From NCBI GenBank assembly GCA_018242215.1, contig JAFECG010000018.1, forward strand, positions 124,001 through 188,000: a stretch of DNA of 64,000 bases. Direction: 5' to 3'. Below the pieces are notes generated by a model. It saw only the letters and a list, made by a program, of their open reading frames with translations. It was not told where the DNA came from and ran no database searches. Both the position numbers and the translations under genes were made by a program. The DNA comes from Pseudomonadota bacterium (GTDB lineage: Bacteria > Pseudomonadota > Alphaproteobacteria > Rhizobiales > Hyphomicrobiaceae). Of the stretch, positions 16,482 through 25,533 are shown piece by piece; position 1 is the first letter of the stretch; every line of letters starts with the position of its first letter.

Positions 16482-16497
16482 GGTACAAGCTCCTTTT
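16482..16497 (-). promoter_or_regulatory. Ribosome binding site that decides the infC start
   Basis: On the minus strand AAGGAG is followed by 8 nt (CTTGTACC) and then ATC. No ATG, GTG or TTG lies at a suitable distance, which supports the AUC start. Confidence 0.6.
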
Positions 16498-16685
16498 GCT
16501 GTTTCGGTTGCGTGACGTCGCTCTGAAAAAAAGCCTTATTGCTCCGGCGCTGACCAGAGTTTCGTTACGTGCCGACAGTTCGAAACTCGGCGATAAAAGT
16601 CAAGGGGACTAGATCGTATTTGGGCGTTGAATTAAGGAATCGGCGCGCGCATTCGGGTGCAGAGGGACATTTTGCCGGGGCTCGG

Positions 16686-18623
16686 TTACAGCAATCGGCC
16701 GGACTGCCGCGTGGTTCCCCGCATCCGGCGAATTCGTTGCCAGCGGTAATAGGCTGTAATCCGGGCAAAGCCCAGCCCAGTCCAGCCGCCCGAAAAATGG
16801 CCCCGACCGACGTAGTATTTGACGAAATGAGCGGGAAACTCCGTCACCGTCCGAATGCCAAGCTCAAGCGCCGATTTCGGGCTTGAATTCAAGGCATTAT
16901 AAGTTGCTCGTTCATCGCATTTACGCGCAAGGTCATCCAGGGACCGGATCGAGTGATGGAAGACGTCGCCTTTCAGATGGCCGATCTTTTCGTTCTTAGG
17001 TTCGACCGAGTCGAACAGCGTTGAATCAGCGAACCGCACGCGCCGGCGATCATAGAGACGCAAGCAATAGTGGTCGTTGGCGATTGGACGGGGCTTCTGC
17101 TTTCCTGGATAGACGATTTTGATCGCCATTCCGTAGACGCAGTGAGCCGGATTCCCGTTCTTGAAAACGCTTTCAATGGATTTGTGCAACCTCGGGGTCA
17201 CAACTTCGTCGGCGTCGAGATTGAGCAGCCAGTCGTTGCGGCACTGGTCCTCGCCGAAACGCTTCTGTTGGCCGAAGCCGGGCCAAGCATTGTAGATGAC
17301 CCTGGCCCCGGCATTTTCGGCTACGGCTTGGGTTCCATCGGTGCTGCCGGAATCGATCACAATGACCTCGTCGACCCAATCGCGAACGGAAGCGATGGTC
17401 GCCCCGATGCGGTCGGCTTCGTTCATCGCAATGATGAAGCAGGAGATGGGGAGTCGCCGCCTTTGCTTCGCTGTAACACGTTCATACACGGCAAGCGTTT
17501 TGGAGGTGAGCTGATCGAGTGTGAAGCGGCGTCTCACCTGCGCAGAGCCGCGAGCGCCTACGGCTTTGCGCTCTTGCGATGACCAGCCGAGCATTTTCGA
17601 AATGGCGTCGGCCACGGCTTCTGGATCGGCGTACGGCACGCGAAGTCCTGTGGCTTCGTTCGGGGGCACATCGGGCACGGTCAGCGCGACTTCGCGCCCT
17701 GGGCCGGTGTCGGAGACGATGAGCGGGACGCCCATCGCCTGGGCTTCGATGGCGACGCGCGGCAGGCCTTCCTGCTCGGAAATGTTCAATACGATGTCGC
17801 TGATCGCATAGGCGGCCGCCACATCGCGCACGTGTCCTGGAAACCGCAATTGATGCGCTACGCCAAGCCGCGCGGCTTGGGCTTCGAGTTCGGCCTTGAA
17901 GGCAGGTTTTTCGATTTCGCCTGCCAGCACGCAAACGAGGTCCGGTGCGCCGCGCTCTTTGAGGAGACCAAGGGCAGAGACCAAGTGATGCTGCGCCTTT
18001 CGCGGCGTGATCCGTCCCGCAAGCATAAGCACGGGCTTGGTTCCGTCAGCGTCGAGCAGCCGGCGAACGGCATCCAATCGTTCGGGCGTCAATTTGGATG
18101 GATCGAAGACGTTTGAATCGAAAGCACGATGGATGACGGCAATGCGATCTTCCGGAGTGTGATAGCGCGTGCGGATCAGGTGTGCCATGTAGTCCGACAC
18201 GGCGATCACCGTATCGCTGCGTGCCATGACGCTATTGTAGAAATTCTTGAGTCGTCCCTTTTCAGAATATTCGGAATGATAGGTCGTTACGAAAGGGATA
18301 TGCGTCCGTCGTGCGGCGAGGAGCGCGCTCCATGCGGGCGCTCTGCTGCGCGCATGGATGATCGAGACGTTTTCCTGCCGAATGATGTCGGCGAGAGCCG
18401 ATGCATTCCTCGCAAGGATGAGCGGGTTCTTCGTTGCGAGGGGCAATTCGATATGTTCCGCGCCGGCGGCAAGAAGCTGATCGACGAGGAGTCCGCCCTG
18501 GGACGCCACAAGCGCGCGATGGCCGTTTTTGACCAATGCCGCCGCGATCTGCAGACATCCCAATTCGGCGCCGCCTGCTCGCATACGAGGAATGACTTGC
18601 AGCACCGTCAGTGACTTGTTCAT
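16686..18623 (-). CDS. Fused glycosyltransferase: GT4 domain plus GT2 (WaaE-like) domain
   Basis: 645 residues with two complete catalytic units. Residues about 8-380 are a GT-B fold GT4 enzyme: N-terminal VIPRMRAGGAELGCLQIA, C-terminal LMLAGRITPRKAQHHLV and the E-x7-E region ISEQEGLPRVAIEAQAMG. From about 391 a GT-A fold GT2 domain of the WaaE/KdtX type follows (SCFIIAMNEADRIGATIASV, DSGSTDGT, NLDADEVV with the DxD-like metal site), ending near 600. Members of both families build LPS core or exopolysaccharide. One chain could add two sugars in succession to one acceptor. The start overlaps nothing; the alpha/beta hydrolase gene diverges from it with a gap of 35 bp, so a shared promoter region is likely. 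Confidence 0.9.
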   Translation of the reverse strand: MNKSLTVLQVIPRMRAGGAELGCLQIAAALVKNGHRALVASQGGLLVDQLLAAGAEHIELPLATKNPLILARNASALADIIRQENVSIIHARSRAPAWSALLAARRTHIPFVTTYHSEYSEKGRLKNFYNSVMARSDTVIAVSDYMAHLIRTRYHTPEDRIAVIHRAFDSNVFDPSKLTPERLDAVRRLLDADGTKPVLMLAGRITPRKAQHHLVSALGLLKERGAPDLVCVLAGEIEKPAFKAELEAQAARLGVAHQLRFPGHVRDVAAAYAISDIVLNISEQEGLPRVAIEAQAMGVPLIVSDTGPGREVALTVPDVPPNEATGLRVPYADPEAVADAISKMLGWSSQERKAVGARGSAQVRRRFTLDQLTSKTLAVYERVTAKQRRRLPISCFIIAMNEADRIGATIASVRDWVDEVIVIDSGSTDGTQAVAENAGARVIYNAWPGFGQQKRFGEDQCRNDWLLNLDADEVVTPRLHKSIESVFKNGNPAHCVYGMAIKIVYPGKQKPRPIANDHYCLRLYDRRRVRFADSTLFDSVEPKNEKIGHLKGDVFHHSIRSLDDLARKCDERATYNALNSSPKSALELGIRTVTEFPAHFVKYYVGRGHFSGGWTGLGFARITAYYRWQRIRRMRGTTRQSGRLL

Positions 18624-18658
18624 TTCAGCTCATCAATTCGCATACGTTGGGACCAACG

Positions 18659-19450
18659 ATGGACAGTTCCTATAAAATTCCAAGCCCTGAACCGCAAATC
18701 CTTCGTGTCGGACTGGGGATAGACGCCCGCGACATTGCATATATTTCGCAGGCAAGAGGCGAGCCCGGGCTCTTTTGGCTTTCCGGTTTCATGTCGGATA
18801 TGGGCTCGACGAAGGCAACGGCCGTCGCCGCATGGGCGAACCAACACGGTCTCTCATCGATGCTGTTCGATTATTCAGGACATGGGCGATCGGCAGGGCG
18901 GATCGAAGACGGCACCATAGGACGCTGGCTCGAAGAAGCCGATGCGATCCTGATGAACGTCAGCAAAGGTCCACAGATTATCATCGGATCGAGCATGGGG
19001 GGATATATCGCCCTTCTGCTTCTGCAAAAGCTCCTGCGAGAGCGGCCAAGGGAAGCCGAGCGCATCAAGGCGGTTCTGCTGATCGCACCCGCCTGGGATA
19101 TGACGGAAGAATTGATGTGGAAGCGATTTCCCGATAGTGCGCGCCGCGAGATCGTGGAAAGGGGATATGTCCTGCAACCCTCCGCGTATGCGGCCCCATA
19201 TGTCATCACCCGCAGGCTCATCGAAGACGGGCGCAATCATCTTCTGGCGCGTCCCTTCGATCCGAAGCGCCCAGTGGTCATCCTGCAAGGACTTCAGGAT
19301 GTCGATGTGCCCGCCGCGCACACAAGGGAACTCAGGACCTTTCTCACGGGCGGCCAGGTTACGCTGATTGAGGTTCCGGATGCCGAGCATCGGCTGTCGC
19401 GGCCGCAGGATCTCAACCTTCTGTTCAGCGAACTTGGCAAGCTGCTTTAG
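18659..19450 (+). CDS. Alpha/beta hydrolase
   Basis: 263 residues from ATG 18659. The fold is clear: nucleophile elbow GSSMGG (S112), a later Asp in LQGLQDVDVP and the His in PDAEHRLS, which form the Ser-Asp-His triad. A Gly-rich strand (GLFWLSGFMSDMGSTKA) forms the oxyanion region. There is no signal peptide, so it is cytoplasmic. Substrate is unknown; small serine hydrolases and thioesterases share this pattern. It diverges from the fused glycosyltransferase and converges with the next gene 2 bp away. Confidence 0.85.
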   Translation: MDSSYKIPSPEPQILRVGLGIDARDIAYISQARGEPGLFWLSGFMSDMGSTKATAVAAWANQHGLSSMLFDYSGHGRSAGRIEDGTIGRWLEEADAILMNVSKGPQIIIGSSMGGYIALLLLQKLLRERPREAERIKAVLLIAPAWDMTEELMWKRFPDSARREIVERGYVLQPSAYAAPYVITRRLIEDGRNHLLARPFDPKRPVVILQGLQDVDVPAAHTRELRTFLTGGQVTLIEVPDAEHRLSRPQDLNLLFSELGKLL

Positions 19451-19452
19451 CG

Positions 19453-20334
19453 CTATTTGTCGTTCGCGGACGTGTGGTCGGGCTCGGGGAGGTTTCCGGC
19501 GACGGCATCTTCGAGGCTCGCGTCGCCAGCGGCGACAGCGGTCGATTCCGGAACCACCCAAATTCGAAAATTTTCTGTTCCAAGACCATTGTCGCAAACC
19601 AGTGCGTCGCCTTCCTTGCGACAGCTGTTATCCGCGGCGACGGTATAGGCTCCGGCGGACGCTCCACCGCCTTCCCCGACCTCGATGACATCGATGCGCT
19701 GGCGCGGATCGATCGGAACATTGCGATAGACGCAACCGCTTTTGCCTCTGCAGGAATCGGCGGTGACCGTACTTGTGGTCTGCAATGCGACAGCTTGATT
19801 GCGGGGCATCGCAACTGCTGGCGACGTGATGCCGTTCGAAAGCCAGCAACGATTATCCATGCAAATGATGGGATCGGGTTTGAACCCGAGTCCGGCACCG
19901 TTCGGATCGAGGACAAGGAGCACGGTGGCCTCGGTCGCCATTGGATCTGGTCCCTCAGGGGTAAGTGCAGGGACTTCGGGGTTCGTCAATTTGGACGGCA
20001 GAGCGGCAAGTTGAGGTCCGGGGCCTGAAGTTGAACTCTCTGCGGGCTGCAGCGGAGCCGAAGGAGAGGGGACAGGATACTGAGGTCTGACTGTTGTCTG
20101 CTGGGCTTCTTCGTTCCGACGCTCAAGCTCCTCTGCTCGCGCGCGTTGCAGCATATCCGCTTCATAAGCGGCATCAGGTCGATCGAACGATCGTCGAGAG
20201 GGAGCGGGCTTGTCGTCGCTCGCTTCCGAGAATTTCTGCGCAATGGCCTGCGCCGGATCAATTGCCTCTGTGGCGTGAGCCACGACCGCGAACATCGCTA
20301 CGACTGCAACGACAAGGAGCGTTCTGATCGGCAT
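19453..20334 (-). CDS. Exported protein of unknown function
   Basis: 293 residues from ATG 20334, which gives a clean signal peptide (MPIRTLLVVAVVAMFAVV, then AHA-TEA). A charged, probably helical stretch (about 30-75) and a Pro/Ser-rich linker (about 80-125) precede a C-terminal domain with several cysteines: PIICMDNRCWLSNGI, DSCRGKSGCVYRNV and DNSCRKEGDALVCDNG. The paired cysteines suggest disulfides in the periplasm. I recognise no family. It lies 106 bp downstream of the epimerase gene on the same strand. Confidence 0.7.
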   Translation of the reverse strand: MPIRTLLVVAVVAMFAVVAHATEAIDPAQAIAQKFSEASDDKPAPSRRSFDRPDAAYEADMLQRARAEELERRNEEAQQTTVRPQYPVPSPSAPLQPAESSTSGPGPQLAALPSKLTNPEVPALTPEGPDPMATEATVLLVLDPNGAGLGFKPDPIICMDNRCWLSNGITSPAVAMPRNQAVALQTTSTVTADSCRGKSGCVYRNVPIDPRQRIDVIEVGEGGGASAGAYTVAADNSCRKEGDALVCDNGLGTENFRIWVVPESTAVAAGDASLEDAVAGNLPEPDHTSANDK

Positions 20335-20440
20335 GGCAATCTCGCCGTTTTGGATGTCGCGCAACGTGCGACATGCGGAACGAGATATATCCTCCATTCT
20401 GGCAGAATGGCGGAGAACCTGTGACATTCCGCAAAAAACA

Positions 20441-21310
20441 TCACGGCAGGCGGCCGGCGATCGCCTTCAATCCTTCGAAGTACGTGGGATACGCAAGCTT
20501 GACGCCGAGTTCCGATTTCATGCGCGCATTCGAAACCTTCTTGTTCTCGATGTAGAAGCTTCGAGCTGCGGGCGACAGCGCGATGTCGCTCGGATCGGTG
20601 GCTGGCGGGCACGGGACGCCAAGCAACTCGGCGCCATACGCAATGACGTCCTGCGGTGGCGCAGGCAAGTCGTCGGTAACATTGAAGACGTGAGCGCCGG
20701 GACCGAGTTCCATACTCGCCTCGACAGCGTTTGCGATATCGGCGACGTGGACGCGGTTCGTGAATTGGCCCGGTTTGAAGACTCGGCGCGCCGTGCCGGC
20801 TTTGAGCTGGTCGATCGCACTGCGTCCGGGTCCGTAGATTCCCGGCAGCCGATAGATGACAAGAGATTTGCCGCTTTTTGCTGAGAGATCGATCCAATCG
20901 GCTTCGGCCTTGAGACGTCGACGCCCACGCTCTGTGCCGGGCTTGGGATCAGTGGTTTCATCTACCCAATTGCCTTGGGCGTCGCCATAAACGCCGACGG
21001 TCGAGAAATAACCGATCCACGTGATCGAACGATTTTCTGCCAGGGCGTTTCCGAAATGGCGGAGCGCTGGGTCGCCTTCGGCGTCCGGCGGAATAGACAG
21101 CAGGATATGCGTCGCCGATCGAAGCGCACCAGCGACATCTTCGGGGGCCGACGTTCCTTCGAAGAGATACGGCTCGAAGCCTCGTGCTCCGAGTGCGGAG
21201 ATCTTCTCCGCGTGTGCGGTCGTGCCGGCGACTGTCCATCCTCGGGGAAGAAGCCGACGTCCCAACTCGGCCGCACAGTATCCAAGCCCGAAACAGAAGA
21301 GGCGCCTCAT
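20441..21310 (-). CDS. NAD(P)-dependent epimerase/SDR-like protein (YeeZ type)
   Basis: 289 residues from ATG 21310, which overlaps the queG stop as ATGA, so translation is probably coupled. The N-terminus has a variant Rossmann motif (LFCFGLGYCAAELGRRL). Further features are WIGYFSTVGVYGD with the Tyr of the extended SDR class and the FTNRVHVADIANAVEAS stretch. YeeZ-like proteins have no proven substrate. The pairing with queG is seen here; a role in queuosine metabolism does not follow from it. Confidence 0.85.
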   Translation of the reverse strand: MRRLFCFGLGYCAAELGRRLLPRGWTVAGTTAHAEKISALGARGFEPYLFEGTSAPEDVAGALRSATHILLSIPPDAEGDPALRHFGNALAENRSITWIGYFSTVGVYGDAQGNWVDETTDPKPGTERGRRRLKAEADWIDLSAKSGKSLVIYRLPGIYGPGRSAIDQLKAGTARRVFKPGQFTNRVHVADIANAVEASMELGPGAHVFNVTDDLPAPPQDVIAYGAELLGVPCPPATDPSDIALSPAARSFYIENKKVSNARMKSELGVKLAYPTYFEGLKAIAGRLP

Positions 21311-22458
21311 GCGGCCTGGTCCTCCTTCGTGTTCTGCCATTCGCGGGCAACTTCTGGGTCGCGTTCGAGATCTTGATAGCGTTGCCGCAGAGCCTGAAGT
21401 TCGCATGTGTTTGCAAGGCGGTGTGCTGCCCATACGGCCATGGCCCGGACAAGGGGAGACGCATCGCGCATCAACGCTTCAATCGCCGGGAGGAGTGTAC
21501 GGTCACCGGAATTTCCGGACGCGATGAGTGCATTGCGCACGATGCGATCACGTCCCGTTCGTTTGATCGGCGTGCCCGCGAAGCGAAGACGGAAGGTGGG
21601 GTCGTCGAGCGCGAGCAAGTCCGCAAGCGGTGGATTATCCGTCTCTGCGCGGGCAGCATATTTGAGCTCGGTTGCGGCGCCTGCAAACTTGTTCCAAGGG
21701 CAGACGGCGGCGCAGTCGTCGCATCCAAACACGCGGTTGCCGATAGGCTCGCGAAACTCCGGCGCGATGTGTCCTTTGTGCTCGATGGTGAGGTACGCGA
21801 TGCAGCGCCGGGCGTCGAGCTGGTACGGCGCTGGAAAAGCATTCGTCGGGCAGACGTCGAGACATCGACGGCACGAGCCGCAATGATCGGAGACACTTTC
21901 ATCCGGATCGAGTTCGGCGGTCGTCAGCATGATGCCGAGGAAGAGCCAGTTTCCATGATCGCGCGATACGAGAATGGTATGCTTGCCTTGCCAGCCCAGG
22001 CCTGCTTTCGCAGCGAGCGGCTTTTCCATCAATGGCGCGGTATCGACGAAGACCTTGACGTCGTTGCCCGACTTTTCCGCGAAGCTGCGTGCGAGGGATT
22101 TGATCCGCTTTTTCAGGACATCGTGATAGTCGCGACCTTTGGCATAGACGGAAATCGCAGCATTCGAGCGTCGGTCTAGCGCGTCGAGCGGATCTTCGGG
22201 CGGTGCATAGGATTGGCCGAAGACGACGGCGCTCTTGGCTTCGGGCCAGAGGCGCAGAGGGTCGCCGCGCCGGTCGGCATGCGTTTCCATCCAATCCATA
22301 TCGCCATGGCGATTTTCGCTCAGGAAGTGCGCGAGCCTGCCGCGAAGGTTCGCATCGTCCGACAGGCGCGCGATACCCACGGCTTCGAGGCCGAGCTTTT
22401 GCGCTTCGGCGCGGAGCATCTTGCTGAGATCGGAACGGGCAATCTGTGCTTCGAGCAT
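21307..22458 (-). CDS. queG: Epoxyqueuosine reductase
   Basis: 383 residues. It has the QueG N-terminal cobalamin-binding region, two [4Fe-4S] motifs of the ferredoxin type (CGSCRRCLDVCPTNAF and CDDCAAVCPWN) and a C-terminal HEAT-like segment (LPAIEALMRDASPLVRAMA). QueG reduces epoxyqueuosine to queuosine in tRNA, the last step of the pathway, and needs cobalamin. It is the middle gene of a GST-queG-epimerase set read leftwards with gaps of 8 bp and -4 bp. Confidence 0.96.
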   Translation of the reverse strand: MLEAQIARSDLSKMLRAEAQKLGLEAVGIARLSDDANLRGRLAHFLSENRHGDMDWMETHADRRGDPLRLWPEAKSAVVFGQSYAPPEDPLDALDRRSNAAISVYAKGRDYHDVLKKRIKSLARSFAEKSGNDVKVFVDTAPLMEKPLAAKAGLGWQGKHTILVSRDHGNWLFLGIMLTTAELDPDESVSDHCGSCRRCLDVCPTNAFPAPYQLDARRCIAYLTIEHKGHIAPEFREPIGNRVFGCDDCAAVCPWNKFAGAATELKYAARAETDNPPLADLLALDDPTFRLRFAGTPIKRTGRDRIVRNALIASGNSGDRTLLPAIEALMRDASPLVRAMAVWAAHRLANTCELQALRQRYQDLERDPEVAREWQNTKEDQAA

Positions 22459-22466
22459 ACTGCCAT

Positions 22467-23171
22467 TTAGAAATCGAGGTCCGAATAGGCAAGTGGGGGT
22501 GCCGTTCCGGGGACGCGATCACCGAGAAGCGCTCGGAAAGACGGCCGGGACTTCATGCGCTGGTACCAATTCTTAACGGCGGGGTAATCCTGCCACGGCA
22601 TCTCGCCCAAGTAATCAACCGTCGAAATGTGGGCGGCGGCGGCGAAATCCGCGAAACTCAGATCGTCTCCTGCGAGCCAGCGCCGCGAGTCAGCGAGATA
22701 TCCCGTATAGGAGAGGTGATATTTCAGATTCATGCGAACAGCACGCAGCACGCCGGGATCGGGTGCGATGGGCCCGGACGGTCGCATTGAATTGTAAACC
22801 TTCTCGATCAGCAATTCCCGGGTCACTTCGCGGTCGAACTTGCCGTGATACCAATCGATGAGGCGGCGGACTTCGGCGCGATCCTCTCGGTTCCCCGGAA
22901 AGAGAACGGGGGGCGCCGGCGCGACGGTATTGGCGGCGAGGGAAAGGTCCTCGGCGATATATTCCGAGACGGAGTAGGTGCCGCAAAGCGTCAGGCCGTT
23001 ATCGAATTCGAGGACGGGCATCTCGCCGGCGGGGTTCTTCGCCAGAAAACCTTGCCGCCATTCCCAGGGATTTTCATCGAGCAGTGCGACGTCGATGCGG
23101 TATTCGGCGAGCGCCAGACGGATGGAGCGGGAGCGGGGGCAAAGGCGGTATTGCGTGAGGCGCAGAGGCAT
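22467..23171 (-). CDS. Glutathione S-transferase family protein
   Basis: 234 residues from ATG 23171 (MPLRLTQYRLCPRSRSIRLAL). The thioredoxin-like N-terminal domain has CPRS at the active-site position and the glutathione-binding signature PAGEMPVLEFDNG. The C-terminal helical domain includes LAGDDLSFADFAAAAHIS. The substrate is unknown. It is the first gene of the set with queG and the epimerase; only 8 bp separate it from queG. Confidence 0.9.
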   Translation of the reverse strand: MPLRLTQYRLCPRSRSIRLALAEYRIDVALLDENPWEWRQGFLAKNPAGEMPVLEFDNGLTLCGTYSVSEYIAEDLSLAANTVAPAPPVLFPGNREDRAEVRRLIDWYHGKFDREVTRELLIEKVYNSMRPSGPIAPDPGVLRAVRMNLKYHLSYTGYLADSRRWLAGDDLSFADFAAAAHISTVDYLGEMPWQDYPAVKNWYQRMKSRPSFRALLGDRVPGTAPPLAYSDLDF

Positions 23172-23311
23172 AGGGGTCCTGTGCTGGTGGCGAGGCACTA
23201 TACACTAGGTCTCGTCGATTCGATGGCAGCTCGGCTAAACGACCCGCTTTGGGCTCTAAGGAATTTCTGCTAACGCTCCCCGGTTTTGACGGGTCCGAGG
23301 GAGAAGACCGC

Positions 23312-24112
23312 ATGGAAACCTGGCAAGTCGTATTGCTCGGACTGATTGAAGGGTTGACGGAATATTTGCCAGTTTCATCCACGGCGCACCTTTTGCTCAC
23401 TGAACGCCTCATGGGTGTGACGTCTGCCGGCCGGACCTTCGAGGTTTTGATTCAGCTCGGGGCAATCCTGGCTCTTCTGACGGTCTATTCGGGAAAACTT
23501 TGGACGATTACGCGCGATTTCCCCAGCGATCCGAGAACGCGGCGCTTTGTCTTTGCTGTGCTGCTGGCGTTCCTGCCGGCCGTCTTCATCGGCGTTGCTG
23601 CGCATAAGATCATCAAGGATTTCCTGTTCGAGTCGCCCGTGATCATCTGCCTTTCTCTTGTCATTGGTGGCGTCATTCTGCTGTTCGTCGATAGGATGCG
23701 ATACCAGCCGCGTTATGTCGACGTCATGGATATTCCGCCGCTGGCGGCTCTGATAATCGGATTTGCTCAATGCCTCGCGATGATCCCGGGTGTTTCTCGG
23801 TCGGGATCGACAATCGTGGGAGGCATGCTGCTTGGTGCTGACAAGCGCACGGCAGCGGAGTTCTCGTTCTTTCTTGCGATGCCGACGATGACGGGCGCCT
23901 TCGCCTACGATCTCTACAAGAACTGGTCGATTCTGACGCCTGATGACGTCAGCCACATCGTCCTTGGCTTCATTGCGGCCTTCGTGACCGGGGCGATCGT
24001 CGTTCGCTACATGCTCGACTTCATTTCGAAGCGCGGCCTATCGTTCTTCGGCTGGTGGCGGCTGCTCGTCGGCGGAATCGGGCTCGGCGCGCTGGCGGTG
24101 CTTCACTCGTAG
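23312..24112 (+). CDS. uppP: Undecaprenyl-diphosphatase (UppP/BacA)
   Basis: 266 residues from ATG 23312 ([18 protein letters not shown]). The two family motifs are present: [15 protein letters not shown] near the N-terminus and [10 protein letters not shown] in the middle. Seven to eight membrane spans are visible. The enzyme dephosphorylates undecaprenyl diphosphate so that the lipid carrier can be reused for peptidoglycan and polysaccharide synthesis. An in-frame upstream start (23249) has no hydrophobic context. Single gene, converging with ptsN. Confidence 0.97.
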   Translation: METWQVVLLGLIEGLTEYLPVSSTAHLLLTERLMGVTSAGRTFEVLIQLGAILALLTVYSGKLWTITRDFPSDPRTRRFVFAVLLAFLPAVFIGVAAHKIIKDFLFESPVIICLSLVIGGVILLFVDRMRYQPRYVDVMDIPPLAALIIGFAQCLAMIPGVSRSGSTIVGGMLLGADKRTAAEFSFFLAMPTMTGAFAYDLYKNWSILTPDDVSHIVLGFIAAFVTGAIVVRYMLDFISKRGLSFFGWWRLLVGGIGLGALAVLHS

Positions 24113-24128
24113 CCGTGGCGTAGATCCA

Positions 24129-24593
24129 TCAGGCCGCGTGCGAGGTGATGGGTTTCATCAAAACGCTTCGTAAGGCTTCGGCATCCTTGGCGCTGCGCAA
24201 ACCATCGAGGGTCGCAGGGTCGCGGACGAGCCGGGAAATGCGCGCGAGCGCTTTCAGATGGTCGGCTCCGGCCGTCTCAGGCGCGAGCAGGAAAAACAAG
24301 AGATCGACCGCCTCGCCGTCGTGGCTTTCGAACGGTATTGGCTGTTCCAGCCGTGCAAAGATGCAGGTAATCGCTTTTACCGTCGGAAGCTTCACGTGCG
24401 GAATCGCAATACCACGACCGAGGCTCGTCGAACTCAGCCGCTCTCTTTGCAGCAGAGCGGCATAGATATCCGGCGCGCGAGCGCCAGTCACGGCCTCAGC
24501 CTTCATCGCGAGAGCGTGAAGCGCCTGCTTCTTATCTTCGGCCTCGAGACGCGGAATAATCGCGTCGGTGGCAAGCATGCCTTCAATGGTCAT
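24129..24593 (-). CDS. ptsN: Nitrogen-regulatory PTS protein EIIA-Ntr
   Basis: 154 residues from ATG 24593. The EIIA domain of the fructose/mannitol type has the phosphorylated histidine in GRGIAIPHVKLP (H66) and the late pattern LFFLLAPETAGADHLKALA. It belongs to the nitrogen PTS (EI-Ntr, NPr, EIIA-Ntr), which controls potassium uptake, nitrogen and carbon metabolism. It closes the leftward block rpoN-hpf-ptsN, a conserved arrangement. A second EIIA-Ntr-like gene lies behind kdpE at 57256. Confidence 0.95.
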   Translation of the reverse strand: MTIEGMLATDAIIPRLEAEDKKQALHALAMKAEAVTGARAPDIYAALLQRERLSSTSLGRGIAIPHVKLPTVKAITCIFARLEQPIPFESHDGEAVDLLFFLLAPETAGADHLKALARISRLVRDPATLDGLRSAKDAEALRSVLMKPITSHAA

Positions 24594-24690
24594 CCGAGTC
24601 CCATCCCCGATGATGTGGTCGTCATTGTGGCTGATCGCACCGGATGCCGGGCGATGTCCACCGTACGTCATGCAAGAGTTAAGCCTACGC

Positions 24691-25305
24691 TCAGTCCACG
24701 TGCTTTGGCGCCGTCGCGCCATTTGGTTTGGCCCCAACGGGGAGATCGGCGTCGATCCAGCCGATGTGGCCGTCACTTCGCCGGTAGACGACGTTCAGCC
24801 CTCCGTGCGACGCGTTCTTAAAAATCATAAAGGGCGCTTCCGACAGGTCGAGCTGCAGAACGGCCTCGCTGACCGTCATATGGCTTATATTGCGCTGGCC
24901 CTCGGCGATAATAAGGGGATTCGCGTCGTCGTGCTTCGGCTCATCCTCGTCGCGAAGACTTACGATGTGATCCGTGGCCTCGATATCGACTTTGCGCCGT
25001 GCCGCCGCGGTGGAATGATTTTTAATCCGGCCCTTATAGCGACGAACCCGCGTTTCCAGGCGATGAGCCGCCGAATCGACACTGCCATAGGCGTCCGCGC
25101 CTTCGCCGTGGGCCTCGAGCAAAAGTCCGTTCGCCAGGCGGACCGAGCAGGCCGTCTTGAACAACTCTCGTTCCCGTTCGAGCCGGATATGTCCATCGAC
25201 CTCGCGTGCGAGGTATTTTTGAAGGACGGAGCGGATCTTGTCGCCCGCGTAGGTCTGGAAAGCATCACCAACTTCGACGTTCTTTCCGGTAATTTGGATG
25301 GTCAT
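24691..25305 (-). CDS. hpf: Ribosome hibernation promoting factor, long form
   Basis: 204 residues. The N-terminal HPF/RaiA domain (MTIQITGKNVEVGDAFQTY, about 1-100) binds the 30S subunit. A charged linker (about 105-140) and the C-terminal dimerisation domain (MTVSEAVLQLDLSEAPFMIF, about 142-195) make it the long form that pairs ribosomes into 100S dimers. It lies between rpoN and ptsN on the minus strand, 228 bp after rpoN and so probably with its own promoter. Confidence 0.95.
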   Translation of the reverse strand: MTIQITGKNVEVGDAFQTYAGDKIRSVLQKYLAREVDGHIRLERERELFKTACSVRLANGLLLEAHGEGADAYGSVDSAAHRLETRVRRYKGRIKNHSTAAARRKVDIEATDHIVSLRDEDEPKHDDANPLIIAEGQRNISHMTVSEAVLQLDLSEAPFMIFKNASHGGLNVVYRRSDGHIGWIDADLPVGAKPNGATAPKHVD

Positions 25306-25533
25306 GAAGATGCCTGTTCTGCACGTTCTGGAGGCGTAAAACCCGTTACCGAGCGCAATTCACTCAAGGCTTCGAGCCACCTATCGCAACACCCGTGGGG
25401 AAAGTGTGACCGCCACTTTGCTCGGGCGCTTTCCTTTTCAGCGATAGGCTCCGACGATTGCTCTGTCAAATCACGCTTGGAATGTGAATGTAACGAAAAA
25501 ATATAATGCGTTCATTTGGTTAGGCCATTGCGT

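Noticed and set aside
25306-25533. Hairpin AAAGTG/CACTTT between rpoN and hpf as terminator
   Set aside because: The stem is only 6 bp and no T-run follows on the minus strand, so it was not listed as a terminator.
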